From positions 1,665,001 through 1,729,000 of the forward strand of contig NZ_CP073721.1 of NCBI RefSeq assembly GCF_025264685.1: a stretch of DNA of 64,000 bases, read 5' to 3'. The position numbers were made by a program, and so were the translations under genes. The notes below the pieces were generated by a model. The model was not told the DNA's origin. It ran no database searches and saw nothing but the letters and a program-made list of their open reading frames with translations. Below are positions 56,830 through 64,000 of the stretch, one piece after another. Source of the DNA: Dactylosporangium roseum (GTDB lineage Bacteria; Actinomycetota; Actinomycetes; Mycobacteriales; Micromonosporaceae). How positions within the stretch are numbered: position 1 is the first letter of the stretch; every line of letters starts with the position of its first letter.

Positions 56830-57849
56830 CTAACCCGCCGAGCGGCGGATCCGGCGTAGGCCGACGGCGGCGGAGACGCCGGCCGCCGCCACGTCGGCGA
56901 GGGTGAACAGCAGCCGCGACACGAGCGTGATCGCCCACGCCGACGGCCACGACATGCCGAGGCCGGCCAGGGCGACCGCCATCAGGAACTCGCGGGCGCC
57001 GAGGCCCGACGGGGCCACGATGACGAAGGTGCTGATGCTCAGCGCGAGCGCCATGGCGAACACGCTGCCCAGGAAGCCCTCGAAGCCGGGCAGGTCGGAC
57101 CGGACCAGCAGCCAGACGTGCAGGCCGGCGGCCAGGTAGCCGATCGCGATCCAGGCGACGCTCTCCAGCACCGGCCGCCACCCGATCGGGCGGTCCAGCG
57201 GCGCGCGGCGCAGCAGCCGCATCGCCCGGTTGACCAGCCAGGTGAGCAGCGGCGGGTAGCAGCAGACGAGGGCGAAGGGGAAGAGGATCACCGCGGACCA
57301 GACCGCGATCGGCCCGAACGTGCCGTGGCCCGACGCATCGGCCCCGTCGGAGGCGAAACCGAAGCCGGGTGCCGACAGGATCAGGCCGCACGCGACACCC
57401 AGGCCGGTCACCACGACCGACCCGATGAACACCTTCGCGCGGGAGACCCCGGCCCGGCGGCCGAGCTCCATCTGCACGACGTAGGCCCAGACCGTGCCCG
57501 GCAGATACTTGCCCAGTGCGCCGACCAGCATGATCGGCGCGGCGTCCCGGACGCGCAGCCGGTGGTCGAGGTTGCCGACCATCGCGCGCCACGCCATCAT
57601 CGTCGCCCACAAAGAGACGACGGCGGCGGCGAGCGAAGCGACCAGCGACGGCCACGACAGCTCCCGGAACGTCGTCGCGACATCGCTCCACTGGTCGACC
57701 GTGGTCGCGACGATGAAGTAGACGATGCCCAGCACGGCCAGGATGCGGACGGCCTTGACCAACCTGGCACGCCAGGGACGGGCCGGTGGCGTCGGAGCGA
57801 CCGCCGGGTCCTGCACAGGGTCGCCGGTGATCGTTTCGGACTCACCCAC
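56830..57849 (-). CDS. Flippase-like integral membrane protein (lysylphosphatidylglycerol synthase TM-region family)
   Basis: A 339-residue protein with about eight membrane segments. The motifs MLVGALGKYLPGTVWAYVVQ and APSGLGAREFLMAV, with the Glu-Arg pair in the last third, are typical of the UPF0104 family. Members flip or transport lipid-linked molecules; the substrate is unknown. N-terminal 30 residues are Pro/Ala-rich and cytosolic. It is divergent from lhgO (54-base gap) and convergent with the glycohydrolase gene. Confidence 0.86.
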   Translation of the reverse strand: MGESETITGDPVQDPAVAPTPPARPWRARLVKAVRILAVLGIVYFIVATTVDQWSDVATTFRELSWPSLVASLAAAVVSLWATMMAWRAMVGNLDHRLRVRDAAPIMLVGALGKYLPGTVWAYVVQMELGRRAGVSRAKVFIGSVVVTGLGVACGLILSAPGFGFASDGADASGHGTFGPIAVWSAVILFPFALVCCYPPLLTWLVNRAMRLLRRAPLDRPIGWRPVLESVAWIAIGYLAAGLHVWLLVRSDLPGFEGFLGSVFAMALALSISTFVIVAPSGLGAREFLMAVALAGLGMSWPSAWAITLVSRLLFTLADVAAAGVSAAVGLRRIRRSAG

Positions 57850-57903
57850 GACCGGTCACGCTAGCATGCAGGCCTGCGACCCTCTCAGGCTGAAGGAGCC
57901 CAC

Positions 57904-59088
57904 GTGCGGTACGTGGTCATCGGTGGCGGCATCGTTGGGCTCGCCACCGCCCACCGGCTGACCCTGGAGCACCCGGACGCGCAGGTCACGGTGGTCGAGA
58001 AGGAACACACGTGGGGTGCGCACCAAACCGGGCACAACTCGGGCGTGATCCACGCCGGGGTGTACTACAAGCCCGGCAGTCTCAAGGCGACGCTCTGCAA
58101 GGCCGGGAGCGCGTCCATGGTCGAGTTCTGCCGGGAGCACGACATCCCGCACCGGGTCACCGGCAAGCTGATCGTGGCGACCGACGAGTCGGAGTTGCCG
58201 CGCCTGCGCGCGCTGTACGAGCGGGCGCTCGCCAACGGCCTGCCGGTGCGGATGGTCGGCCAAGGGGAGGCCCGCGAGCACGAGCCCGAGGTCGCCTGCG
58301 TCGAGGGCATCCACGTCGCATCGACAGGCATCGCCGACTTCGGCGCGGTCTGCGTCGCCCTGGCCGCGCTCAGCGAGAAGAACGGCGCCACCCTGCGCCC
58401 CGGCAGCGCCGTCACCGGCATCCGCGACCGCGGGAACGAGATCGTGGTCGGCACGACGACCGGCGACCTGACCGCCGACGTCCTCGTCAACTGCGCCGGC
58501 CTGCACGCCGACCGGGTCGCCCGGATGGCGGGGATCCGCCCGCCCGCCCGGATCATCCCGTTCCGGGGGGAGTACTTCGAGCTGCGCGAGGACCGGCGGC
58601 ACCTGGTCAACGGCCTGATCTACCCGGTGCCCGACCCGCAGTTCCCGTTCCTCGGCGTGCATCTCACCCGGATGGTGGACGGCAGCGTCCACGCCGGGCC
58701 GAACGCGGTTCTCGCCCTGGCCCGGGAGGGCTACACGTGGGGCCGCATCCGGCCCCGTGACGTCGCCGACGCTGTCACCTACCCGGGGCTGTGGGCGCTG
58801 GCTCGCCGCCACCTGCGGTACGGGCTGACGGAGGTGCGCCGGTCGCTGTCGAAGCGCCGGTTCGCCGCGAGCCTCGCCCGGCTCGTCCCCGCCGTGACCG
58901 CCGACGACCTGGTGCCGGCCGCCGCGGGGGTCCGCGCCCAGGCGATCACCCCCAAGGGGGACCTCGTCGACGACTTCCTCATCGTCGCCGAGGGGCGGCA
59001 GGTCCACGTCCTCAACGCACCCTCACCGGCGGCGACCAGCTCGTTGGAGATCGCCAAGTACATCACCGCACGACTACCGGTGGGGTAG
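57904..59088 (+). CDS. lhgO: L-2-hydroxyglutarate oxidase
   Basis: A 394-residue FAD oxidoreductase. VVIGGGIVGLATAHRL is the dinucleotide-binding loop, HNSGVIHAGVYYKPGSLKA contains the substrate-site segment of LhgO, and a C-terminal LVPAAAGVRAQAI segment matches the family FAD region. It oxidises L-2-hydroxyglutarate to 2-oxoglutarate. GTG 57904. The lipoprotein gene follows 40 bases later on the same strand. Confidence 0.92.
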   Translation: MRYVVIGGGIVGLATAHRLTLEHPDAQVTVVEKEHTWGAHQTGHNSGVIHAGVYYKPGSLKATLCKAGSASMVEFCREHDIPHRVTGKLIVATDESELPRLRALYERALANGLPVRMVGQGEAREHEPEVACVEGIHVASTGIADFGAVCVALAALSEKNGATLRPGSAVTGIRDRGNEIVVGTTTGDLTADVLVNCAGLHADRVARMAGIRPPARIIPFRGEYFELREDRRHLVNGLIYPVPDPQFPFLGVHLTRMVDGSVHAGPNAVLALAREGYTWGRIRPRDVADAVTYPGLWALARRHLRYGLTEVRRSLSKRRFAASLARLVPAVTADDLVPAAAGVRAQAITPKGDLVDDFLIVAEGRQVHVLNAPSPAATSSLEIAKYITARLPVG

Positions 59089-59128
59089 GGCTTTCCATCG
59101 AACGCGGTCGGTACTACGGTGGGCCGCT

Positions 59129-59662
59129 GTGCGAATGGTGTTGGTGGCCGCGTGCTGTGCACTGCTGCTCGGCGGCTGCGACGGGGACGCCGGCGCCGCG
59201 CCGGCCGCTCAGCGATCGACGGCACCGGCGGCCGCGGCCGGCGGCGCGTGCCAGCTCCTCGACTTCGCGATGGTCAACGCGAAGCTCGGCCTCGACCTGA
59301 ACGTGGCCGCGGCGGCGACCCAGGAGAACACCTTCACGTGTGTGCTCCAGACGCAGGGCGCCAGCTACCCCGACCTGATCCTGTCGGTGAGCAGCACCAC
59401 GGTCGGCGCCGACGTCTTCGGCTCGATCGTCCAGCCGAAGGACGCCACCGCCGTCCCGGACCTCGGTCTGGTCGGCTACGAGATGCCCACCCCGCCGGTG
59501 GGCGACGCCGGGCCGGGCGTCGAGGTCGGCTGGCTCGCCGGCAACAAGCGCATCATCGAGCTGTCGCTGCGCTTCGCCCCCGGCACGGGCGACGACAAGG
59601 CCGCGGAGGCGATGCCGAAGGTGGTCGAGCTGGCCAAGCTGATCGACCTGAGCAGTCTGTGA
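59129..59662 (+). CDS. Small secreted lipoprotein (DUF3558-like)
   Basis: A 177-residue protein. A short signal peptide ends with the lipobox LLGGC (Cys17), then an Ala/Thr spacer. The mature domain (QLLDFAMVNAKLGLDL, TFTCVLQTQGASYPDLIL, with a Cys pair) resembles DUF3558-type actinobacterial lipoproteins. GTG 59129. The function is not known. Confidence 0.72.
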   Translation: MRMVLVAACCALLLGGCDGDAGAAPAAQRSTAPAAAAGGACQLLDFAMVNAKLGLDLNVAAAATQENTFTCVLQTQGASYPDLILSVSSTTVGADVFGSIVQPKDATAVPDLGLVGYEMPTPPVGDAGPGVEVGWLAGNKRIIELSLRFAPGTGDDKAAEAMPKVVELAKLIDLSSL

Positions 59663-59679
59663 ACCGGCCGGCGTCCAGG

Positions 59680-60624
59680 TCAGCCCCGCGCACCGACCGC
59701 GGCGGCGAACAGCCGCTCGGGGTCGCCGAAGTACCGCCAGGGCCACACCGCGGGCCGGGTGCCGCTCAGCCGTAGGTGCGGACGGGCCCGGTCGGGAACG
59801 TTGGCCTGGTGGTACAGCGCGGCGAACGCCTGGTGGGCCGTGATCGTCCACGGGTGGTTGGCGAAGGCCGCGGCTCCGGCGAGCAGCCGGTCGGAGGCCG
59901 CGTCGACCTCCAGGCGGATCGCGGTGTCGGCGAAGTACCGCCAGGCGCGCCAGAACCGCGTGAACACGGTGCCCCGCAGGAGGCCGTCGACGTAACCCTC
60001 GATGTGGGCCAGGGCGACCAGGGCCAGGAGCGGGTGGCCGTCGGGCCGCTCCGCCGCCCGGGTCCGGGCGAACGCCAGGACCCTCTCCTGGCTGCCGTAC
60101 CACTTGTTGGTGAGGCCGGCCAGGTAGCGGGTGTGGGCGCGGTACAGGTCCGGCGCCAGGATCATCGCCCGCTTGAACACGTCGGTCGGCTCGCTCGTGT
60201 ACAGCGGCGCGCCCAGTACCACCCCGACGAGCTCGCTCCACGGCACCGGGTCGCTCAGGTCGAGCGCCGCCGCCCGGCGCAGGGCCCGGCGCGCCTCGCC
60301 GACCAGGACCTCCTGGTCGCGTAGCTGCCGATGGCTGGTGTGCTCGCCGTCGGCGGTGCCGCGGGCCGTCCACGCCGCGGCGGCGAGCGACGCCCCGAGC
60401 AGGAGCCAGCGCTCCGGCCGGTACGGCTGCCGGTCGGCGAGGTCGCGCAGCGGGTCCAGGTGCCGCTGTCCGGCGCCGCCGAGCACTTCGACCACGTGCT
60501 CCTTGCGATGGACGTCGCCGGCGGTCGTGATCAGCTCCAGCGCCGGCTGCGGGTCGGCGTCGTCCGCGAGCATCCGGAGCGCTTTCTCCAGCACCTCGTC
60601 GGAGAACGCAAGGTCGAGGGCCAC
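59680..60624 (-). CDS. Hypothetical protein, helical-repeat type
   Basis: A 314-residue, mostly helical protein with TPR-like periodicity (LVGEARRALRRAAALDLSDP, AMILAPDLYRAHTRYLAGLT). The end has PAVWPWRYFGDPERLF. No signal or membrane segment. The family is common in actinomycetes without known function. It is convergent with the lipoprotein gene and follows the HxlR gene by 27 bases on the same strand. Confidence 0.7.
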   Translation of the reverse strand: MALDLAFSDEVLEKALRMLADDADPQPALELITTAGDVHRKEHVVEVLGGAGQRHLDPLRDLADRQPYRPERWLLLGASLAAAAWTARGTADGEHTSHRQLRDQEVLVGEARRALRRAAALDLSDPVPWSELVGVVLGAPLYTSEPTDVFKRAMILAPDLYRAHTRYLAGLTNKWYGSQERVLAFARTRAAERPDGHPLLALVALAHIEGYVDGLLRGTVFTRFWRAWRYFADTAIRLEVDAASDRLLAGAAAFANHPWTITAHQAFAALYHQANVPDRARPHLRLSGTRPAVWPWRYFGDPERLFAAAVGARG

Positions 60625-60651
60625 GACGAGAGCCTAAGGCGGCATATGGCG

Positions 60652-61050
60652 TCAGGAGCGGCGCAATCCGTCACTATCGCCCTCGGGTGGGTTCGCCCGG
60701 TCGTCGTAGCGGCGGCGGGCCTCCGCGACGTCGGCGCGGTGGCGCTCGGCCCAGGCGGTCAGGGCGACCAGTGCCGTGTGGAGCTCCGTGGCCATGGGCG
60801 TCAACCGGTACTCCACCCGGGGCGGGACGGTCGGGTAGACGGTCCGGACCAGCAGGCCGTCACGTTCGAGGTTGCGCAGCGTCAGGGTCAGCATCCGCCG
60901 GCTGATGCCGCTGATGGCCCGCTCCAGCTCGGTGAACCGGATCGGGCCGTCAGCGGCGGCGACGAGAATGCACACGCTCCACTTGCCGGCGACCCGGTCG
61001 ACGACCTCCTGCACGGAGCAGGCGGGCGCGCAGCCGTCCTCGGACCGCAT
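60652..61050 (-). CDS. HxlR-family transcriptional regulator
   Basis: A 132-residue winged-helix regulator. VVDRVAGKWSVCILVAA, ISRRMLTLTLRNLERDGLLVR and VEYRLTPMATEL are the family motifs. Two cysteines (CAPAC) precede the HTH, as in redox-sensing members such as HypR/QorR. It starts six bases after the IdeR gene stop and so is in the same transcript. Target unknown. Confidence 0.9.
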   Translation of the reverse strand: MRSEDGCAPACSVQEVVDRVAGKWSVCILVAAADGPIRFTELERAISGISRRMLTLTLRNLERDGLLVRTVYPTVPPRVEYRLTPMATELHTALVALTAWAERHRADVAEARRRYDDRANPPEGDSDGLRRS

Positions 61051-61056
61051 GACTGG

Positions 61057-61737
61057 TCAGTGCGCGGCGACGAACACCCGCGAGGCGACCTCGCGGGGAA
61101 GGCGGATGCGTTCGCCGGCACGGTCGATGCTGACACCGTCGCGCTCCTGCGCCACGGTGACCGTCGCGCCCGGGTCGATGCCGGCGGTGTGCAACTGGCG
61201 CAGCACGTCGGCGTCGGTCTGGACGCTTTCGCAGATGCGGCTCACGACGACCGAACCGGCGAGCCCGGGAAACGCCAGGTTGCGCTCCGCGTCGCCCACC
61301 TCGTCGGCGGTGCCGCTGCCCTCGAGGCTCTCCAGGCCCGGGATCGGGTTGCCGTAGGGCGAACGGGTCGGCCGGCCGAGCAACTCGTAGACCCGCTGCT
61401 CGACGGCGTCGCTCATGACGTGCTCCCAGCGGCAGGCCTCTTCGTGAGCCTGCTCATACGGCAAGCCGATGACGTTGACCAGCAACAACTCGGCCAGCCG
61501 GTGTTTGCGCATGACCGCGACCGCGTGCGCGCGGCCCCCGTCGGTCAGCGCCAGGTGGCGGTCGCCCTCGACGATCAGCAGGCCGTCACGCTCCATGCGG
61601 GCGACGGTCTGGCTGACGGTCGGGCCACTCTGACGCAGGCGCTCAGCGATCCTCGCCCGCTTGGGGACGATGCCCTCCTCCTCGAGCTCCAGGATCGTCT
61701 TCAGATACATCTCGGTGGTATCGACCAGGTCGTTCAC
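61057..61737 (-). CDS. ideR: Iron-dependent regulator IdeR/DtxR
   Basis: A 226-residue metal-dependent repressor with the classical three-domain plan. MNDLVDTTEMYLKTILELEEEG, the HTH RIAERLRQSGPTVSQTVARMERDGLL, metal ligands in ACRWEHVMSDAVE (Cys, Glu, His), RSPYGNPIPGL and a C-terminal SH3-like domain (GIDPGATVTVAQERDGV). GTG 61737 is the start; the frame opens at 61782. Length and motif agree with IdeR rather than MntR. Its divergent partner is a sulfurtransferase gene. Confidence 0.93.
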   Translation of the reverse strand: MNDLVDTTEMYLKTILELEEEGIVPKRARIAERLRQSGPTVSQTVARMERDGLLIVEGDRHLALTDGGRAHAVAVMRKHRLAELLLVNVIGLPYEQAHEEACRWEHVMSDAVEQRVYELLGRPTRSPYGNPIPGLESLEGSGTADEVGDAERNLAFPGLAGSVVVSRICESVQTDADVLRQLHTAGIDPGATVTVAQERDGVSIDRAGERIRLPREVASRVFVAAH

Positions 61738-61752
61738 TGCCCTGCCCTCCCG

Positions 61753-61777
61753 GTACGCGATGCTACCCGCTGCGTAC
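61753..61777. promoter_or_regulatory. Dyad in the ideR / sulfurtransferase divergent gap
   Basis: GTACGC (61753-61758) and GCGTAC (61772-61777) form a perfect inverted repeat with a 13-base spacer in the 54-base gap. It does not look like a canonical IdeR box (TTAGGTTAGGCTAACCTAA). It is a candidate operator for either gene. Confidence 0.3.
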
Positions 61778-61791
61778 GACAAGATTGGAAC

Positions 61792-62601
61792 GTGACAGCC
61801 AACCGGGCGATCTTGGACGTTGCCGTGCTCGCCGAGCTGGTGCGGTCAGCCCAACCGCCGACTCTTCTCGATGTGCGCTGGACCCTTGCGAAGGACGGCC
61901 GGGCCGCATACACGGCCGGCCACCTGCCTGGCGCGGTCTTCGCCGACCTCGACGTCGACCTCTGTGGGCAGCCGGGCGCCGGTGGGAGGCATCCGCTGCC
62001 CGATCCCGCGGAGCTGGAGACAGCGCTGCGGAGATTGGGGGTCCGCGCCGGACATCCGGTGGTGGTGTACGACGCAGGCGGGTCCAATCCTACCGGCGCC
62101 GCGGCCCGGGCCTGGTGGACGCTGCGCTGGGCCGGTGTGGACGACGTCCGGGTGCTCGACGGCGGATACGCGGCGTGGGTGGCGGCAGGACTGCCGGTGA
62201 CGACCGAAGCGCCGGTGCCGGCAGCGGGGGACGTCGTTGTGACGCCTGGACACATGCCGGTATGGACGGAGGTCGAGGCCGCCGACCCGCGCAACACGCT
62301 CATCGACGCCCGTGTCGCCGCCCGGTTCCGCGGCGAGGTCGAGCCGGTCGACCCGGTCGCGGGCCACATCCCCGGCGCGGTCAACGTCCCGGCGGCGCGG
62401 ACCGTCACGCCGGAAGGGCTGCTCACACCGCTCGGCATCAGCGGCGACCGGATCGGCGCCTACTGCGGGTCGGGGGTCACGGCCGCGCAGATCGTGCTGG
62501 CCCTCTACGAGCAGGGGCTGGACCCGGCGCTGTACGTGGGATCGTGGAGTCACTGGATCACCGATCCCACCCGTACCGTCGCAACGGAGGAATCGTCGTG
62601 A
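61792..62601 (+). CDS. Thiosulfate/3-mercaptopyruvate sulfurtransferase (two rhodanese domains)
   Basis: A 269-residue tandem rhodanese. The first domain (LLDVRWTLAKDGRAAYTAGHLPGAVF in two pieces) is non-catalytic; the second has the catalytic Cys in AYCGSGVTAAQIV. CGSGVTA is the mercaptopyruvate-type loop, although substrate preference cannot be fixed. GTG 61792; its TGA overlaps the acuC GTG (GTGA), so translation is coupled. Confidence 0.92.
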   Translation: MTANRAILDVAVLAELVRSAQPPTLLDVRWTLAKDGRAAYTAGHLPGAVFADLDVDLCGQPGAGGRHPLPDPAELETALRRLGVRAGHPVVVYDAGGSNPTGAAARAWWTLRWAGVDDVRVLDGGYAAWVAAGLPVTTEAPVPAAGDVVVTPGHMPVWTEVEAADPRNTLIDARVAARFRGEVEPVDPVAGHIPGAVNVPAARTVTPEGLLTPLGISGDRIGAYCGSGVTAAQIVLALYEQGLDPALYVGSWSHWITDPTRTVATEESS

Positions 62602-63773
62602 ACACGCTCGTGGTCTGGGACGAGGCGCTCCTGCGGTACGACATGGGCGACCATCCGCTGGATCCGGTGCGGGTGGAGCTGACCATGGCGCTCGCGCGGT
62701 CGCTCGGGGTGCTGGACCGGCCAGGTGTCACCGTCCAGCGGCCGGAGCCGGCCACCGACGCGATCCTCGCGACCGTCCACGACCCCGACTACATCGCCGT
62801 CGTGAAGGCCGCGTCGACCGGCCGGCGGATCGGCATGATGGGCCTCGGCACGCTCGACAACCCGACGTTCGTGGGCATGCACGAGGCGAGCGCGCTGATC
62901 GCCGGCGCCACGCGGCGGGCCGCCGAGGCGGTGTGGCTGGGCGAGACCGACCGCGCGGTCAGCATCTCGGGCGGCCTGCACCACGCCATGCCGGACCGCG
63001 CGGCCGGATTCTGCGTCTACAACGACCCCGCGGTCGCGATCAAGCGCGTCCTCGAACTCGGCGCGCAGCGGGTGGCCTACGTCGACATCGACGTGCATCA
63101 CGGCGACGGGGTGCAGGAGATCTTCTACGACGACCCGCGGGTGCTCACCGTCAGCCTGCACGAGTCGCCGCGCACGCTGTTTCCCGGCACCGGGTTCCCC
63201 GACGAGACCGGCGGGCCGGGCGCGGAGGGGTCGGCGGTCAACGTGGCCCTGCCGCCCGGGACGGATGACCAGGGCTGGCTGCGGGCGTTTCACGCGGTGG
63301 TACCGGGTGTGCTGCGCGCCTTCCGCCCGCAGTTGCTCTTCACGCAGTGCGGTGCCGACACGTACCGGCACGATCCGCTCGCCAATCTGCGGCTCACCGT
63401 CGACGGTCAGCGCGCGGCCTATCTCGCGCTGCGGGACCTCGCCGCCGAGGTCGCCGGCGGGAAGTGGGTCGCCAGCGGCGGCGGCGGATACGCGCTGGTC
63501 GAATGCGTTCCCCGGGCCTGGACCCATCTGCTGGCGGTGCTGACCGGCGACGCGCTGGACCCGGCGGTGGAGACACCCGCGGCCTGGCGGGAGCTGGCCG
63601 CCGAGCGGCGCCCCTCCCATCGGGTGCCGCCGGCGATGACGGACGGCGGCGACGTCGAGTGGATCCCGTGGGTGCCCGGCGAGTCCCCGGACGCGATCGA
63701 CCGATCGATCATGGCGACGCGCCGCCTGACGTTCCCGTTCTTCGGCCTGGACCCGCATGACCCGCGTGACTGA
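62598..63773 (+). CDS. acuC: Acetoin utilization protein AcuC, histone-deacetylase family
   Basis: A 391-residue zinc-dependent deacylase. SGGLHHAMPDRAAGFCVYNDPA carries the two catalytic His (two adjoining parts), VAYVDIDVHHGDGVQEIF the zinc Asp/His, and LFTQCGADTYRHDPLANL the second zinc Asp region. AcuC deacetylates acetyl-CoA synthetase in Bacillus. GTG 62598, coupled to the sulfurtransferase gene. No acs, acuA or acuB gene is nearby. Confidence 0.93.
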   Translation: MNTLVVWDEALLRYDMGDHPLDPVRVELTMALARSLGVLDRPGVTVQRPEPATDAILATVHDPDYIAVVKAASTGRRIGMMGLGTLDNPTFVGMHEASALIAGATRRAAEAVWLGETDRAVSISGGLHHAMPDRAAGFCVYNDPAVAIKRVLELGAQRVAYVDIDVHHGDGVQEIFYDDPRVLTVSLHESPRTLFPGTGFPDETGGPGAEGSAVNVALPPGTDDQGWLRAFHAVVPGVLRAFRPQLLFTQCGADTYRHDPLANLRLTVDGQRAAYLALRDLAAEVAGGKWVASGGGGYALVECVPRAWTHLLAVLTGDALDPAVETPAAWRELAAERRPSHRVPPAMTDGGDVEWIPWVPGESPDAIDRSIMATRRLTFPFFGLDPHDPRD

Positions 63774-63798
63774 CCCGCACCCGCCGCCGTCCCGCGCC

Positions 63799-63868
63799 GA
63801 TCTTGCAGTCATGGTGCCGCGACACTCCCACTTTGTCCGAGTTTGGCAGGCACCACAACTGCAAGATC
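63799..63868. repeat. Palindromic repeat element, copy 2 (acuC downstream)
   Basis: Left arm GATCTTGCAGTCATGGTGCC (63799-63818) and right arm GGCACCACAACTGCAAGATC (63849-63868), 18 of 20 paired. The spacer matches the copy at 41944-42023 in opposite orientation. Like that copy, it lies between two convergent genes. Confidence 0.8.
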
Positions 63869-63900
63869 AACACAGCGTGGGGGGCTCGGGGTGCGGGACG

Positions 63901-64000
63901 TCAGGTGCGGACGACGGCCTCGATGCGCGACAGCCGTTGCTTGATCTTGTCCAGCTCGGCCAGCATCGCGCTCTCCGCCGCCTGGGATGTGCCGAACGAC
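63901..64000 (-). CDS. C-terminal end of a coiled-coil protein, cut by the window edge
   Basis: An open frame on the minus strand runs in from the right edge and ends with TGA at 63901. The visible 32 residues (SAMLAELDKIKQRLSRIEAV, then VRT) form a heptad-like helix. It is too short for any assignment. Confidence 0.5.
   Translation of the reverse strand, partial: SFGTSQAAESAMLAELDKIKQRLSRIEAVVRT

Overview
The window is uniformly GC-rich, with GTG starts, strong purine Shine-Dalgarno sites and no recognisable mobile element. Gene content (PspA/PspM, DUF3046-recA-recX, SOS-type lexA with a divergent LysM gene, class II ribonucleotide reductase with NrdR, F420-type oxidoreductase, IdeR) points to an actinomycete. 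The DUF574 methyltransferase, MocR regulator and intergenic palindromes suggest Micromonosporaceae, but the genus is inference only. The backbone follows the order known around M. tuberculosis Rv2744c-Rv2718c: pspA, pspM, DUF3046, recA, recX, miaB, a DUF349 gene, an extradiol-dioxygenase-like gene, miaA, dapF, hflX, an Rv2721c-like membrane protein, lexA, an Rv2719c-like LysM gene and nrdR.

Region 1 (1-23400): the end of pspA and pspM; a minus-strand cluster of a SHOCT-like protein (apparently frameshifted), a 36-residue ORF and a Tat-type lipoprotein; a GH5-like protein, an MFS exporter and a Nei-type glycosylase in tight succession; an S-adenosyl methyltransferase; a SAM hydrolase divergent from an F420-type oxidoreductase; the giant helicase Lhr; a pyridoxamine-oxidase/GNAT fusion divergent from a MocR regulator; two paralogous lipoproteins with a relic of a third; an acyl-CoA dehydrogenase; a dihydroxyacetone phosphotransferase system (DhaK/DhaL opposite DhaM/HPr); and a second MFS transporter.

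Region 2 (23400-52300), the conserved core: DUF3046-recA-recX, a 1.1-kb intergenic stretch with repeats, rny, a three-part protein (Hsp70-type ATPase, proline-rich linker and membrane segment, type 1 solute-binding domain) directly downstream of gluABCD, surE-miaB, DUF349, the dioxygenase-like gene-miaA-dapF, malic enzyme, hflX, the Rv2721c-like protein, lexA opposite LysM, and nrdR-nrdJ. DNA-damage control is visible as SOS-like boxes upstream of recA, lexA and the LysM gene; nucleotide reduction is probably controlled by NrdR through two box-like sites.

Region 3 (52300-64000): a polytopic membrane protein opposite an acyltransferase, an ADP-ribosylglycohydrolase, a flippase-like protein, L-2-hydroxyglutarate oxidase, a lipoprotein, a hypothetical protein, HxlR and IdeR regulators, and a sulfurtransferase-AcuC pair.

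The most unusual items are the GH5-like protein whose catalytic segments appear in circularly permuted order, the Hsp70/solute-binding transmembrane fusion, and two families of diverged intergenic repeats (one in three copies, one palindromic in two copies, both palindromes at convergent 3' ends). No tRNA, rRNA, CRISPR array, insertion sequence or prophage was seen.
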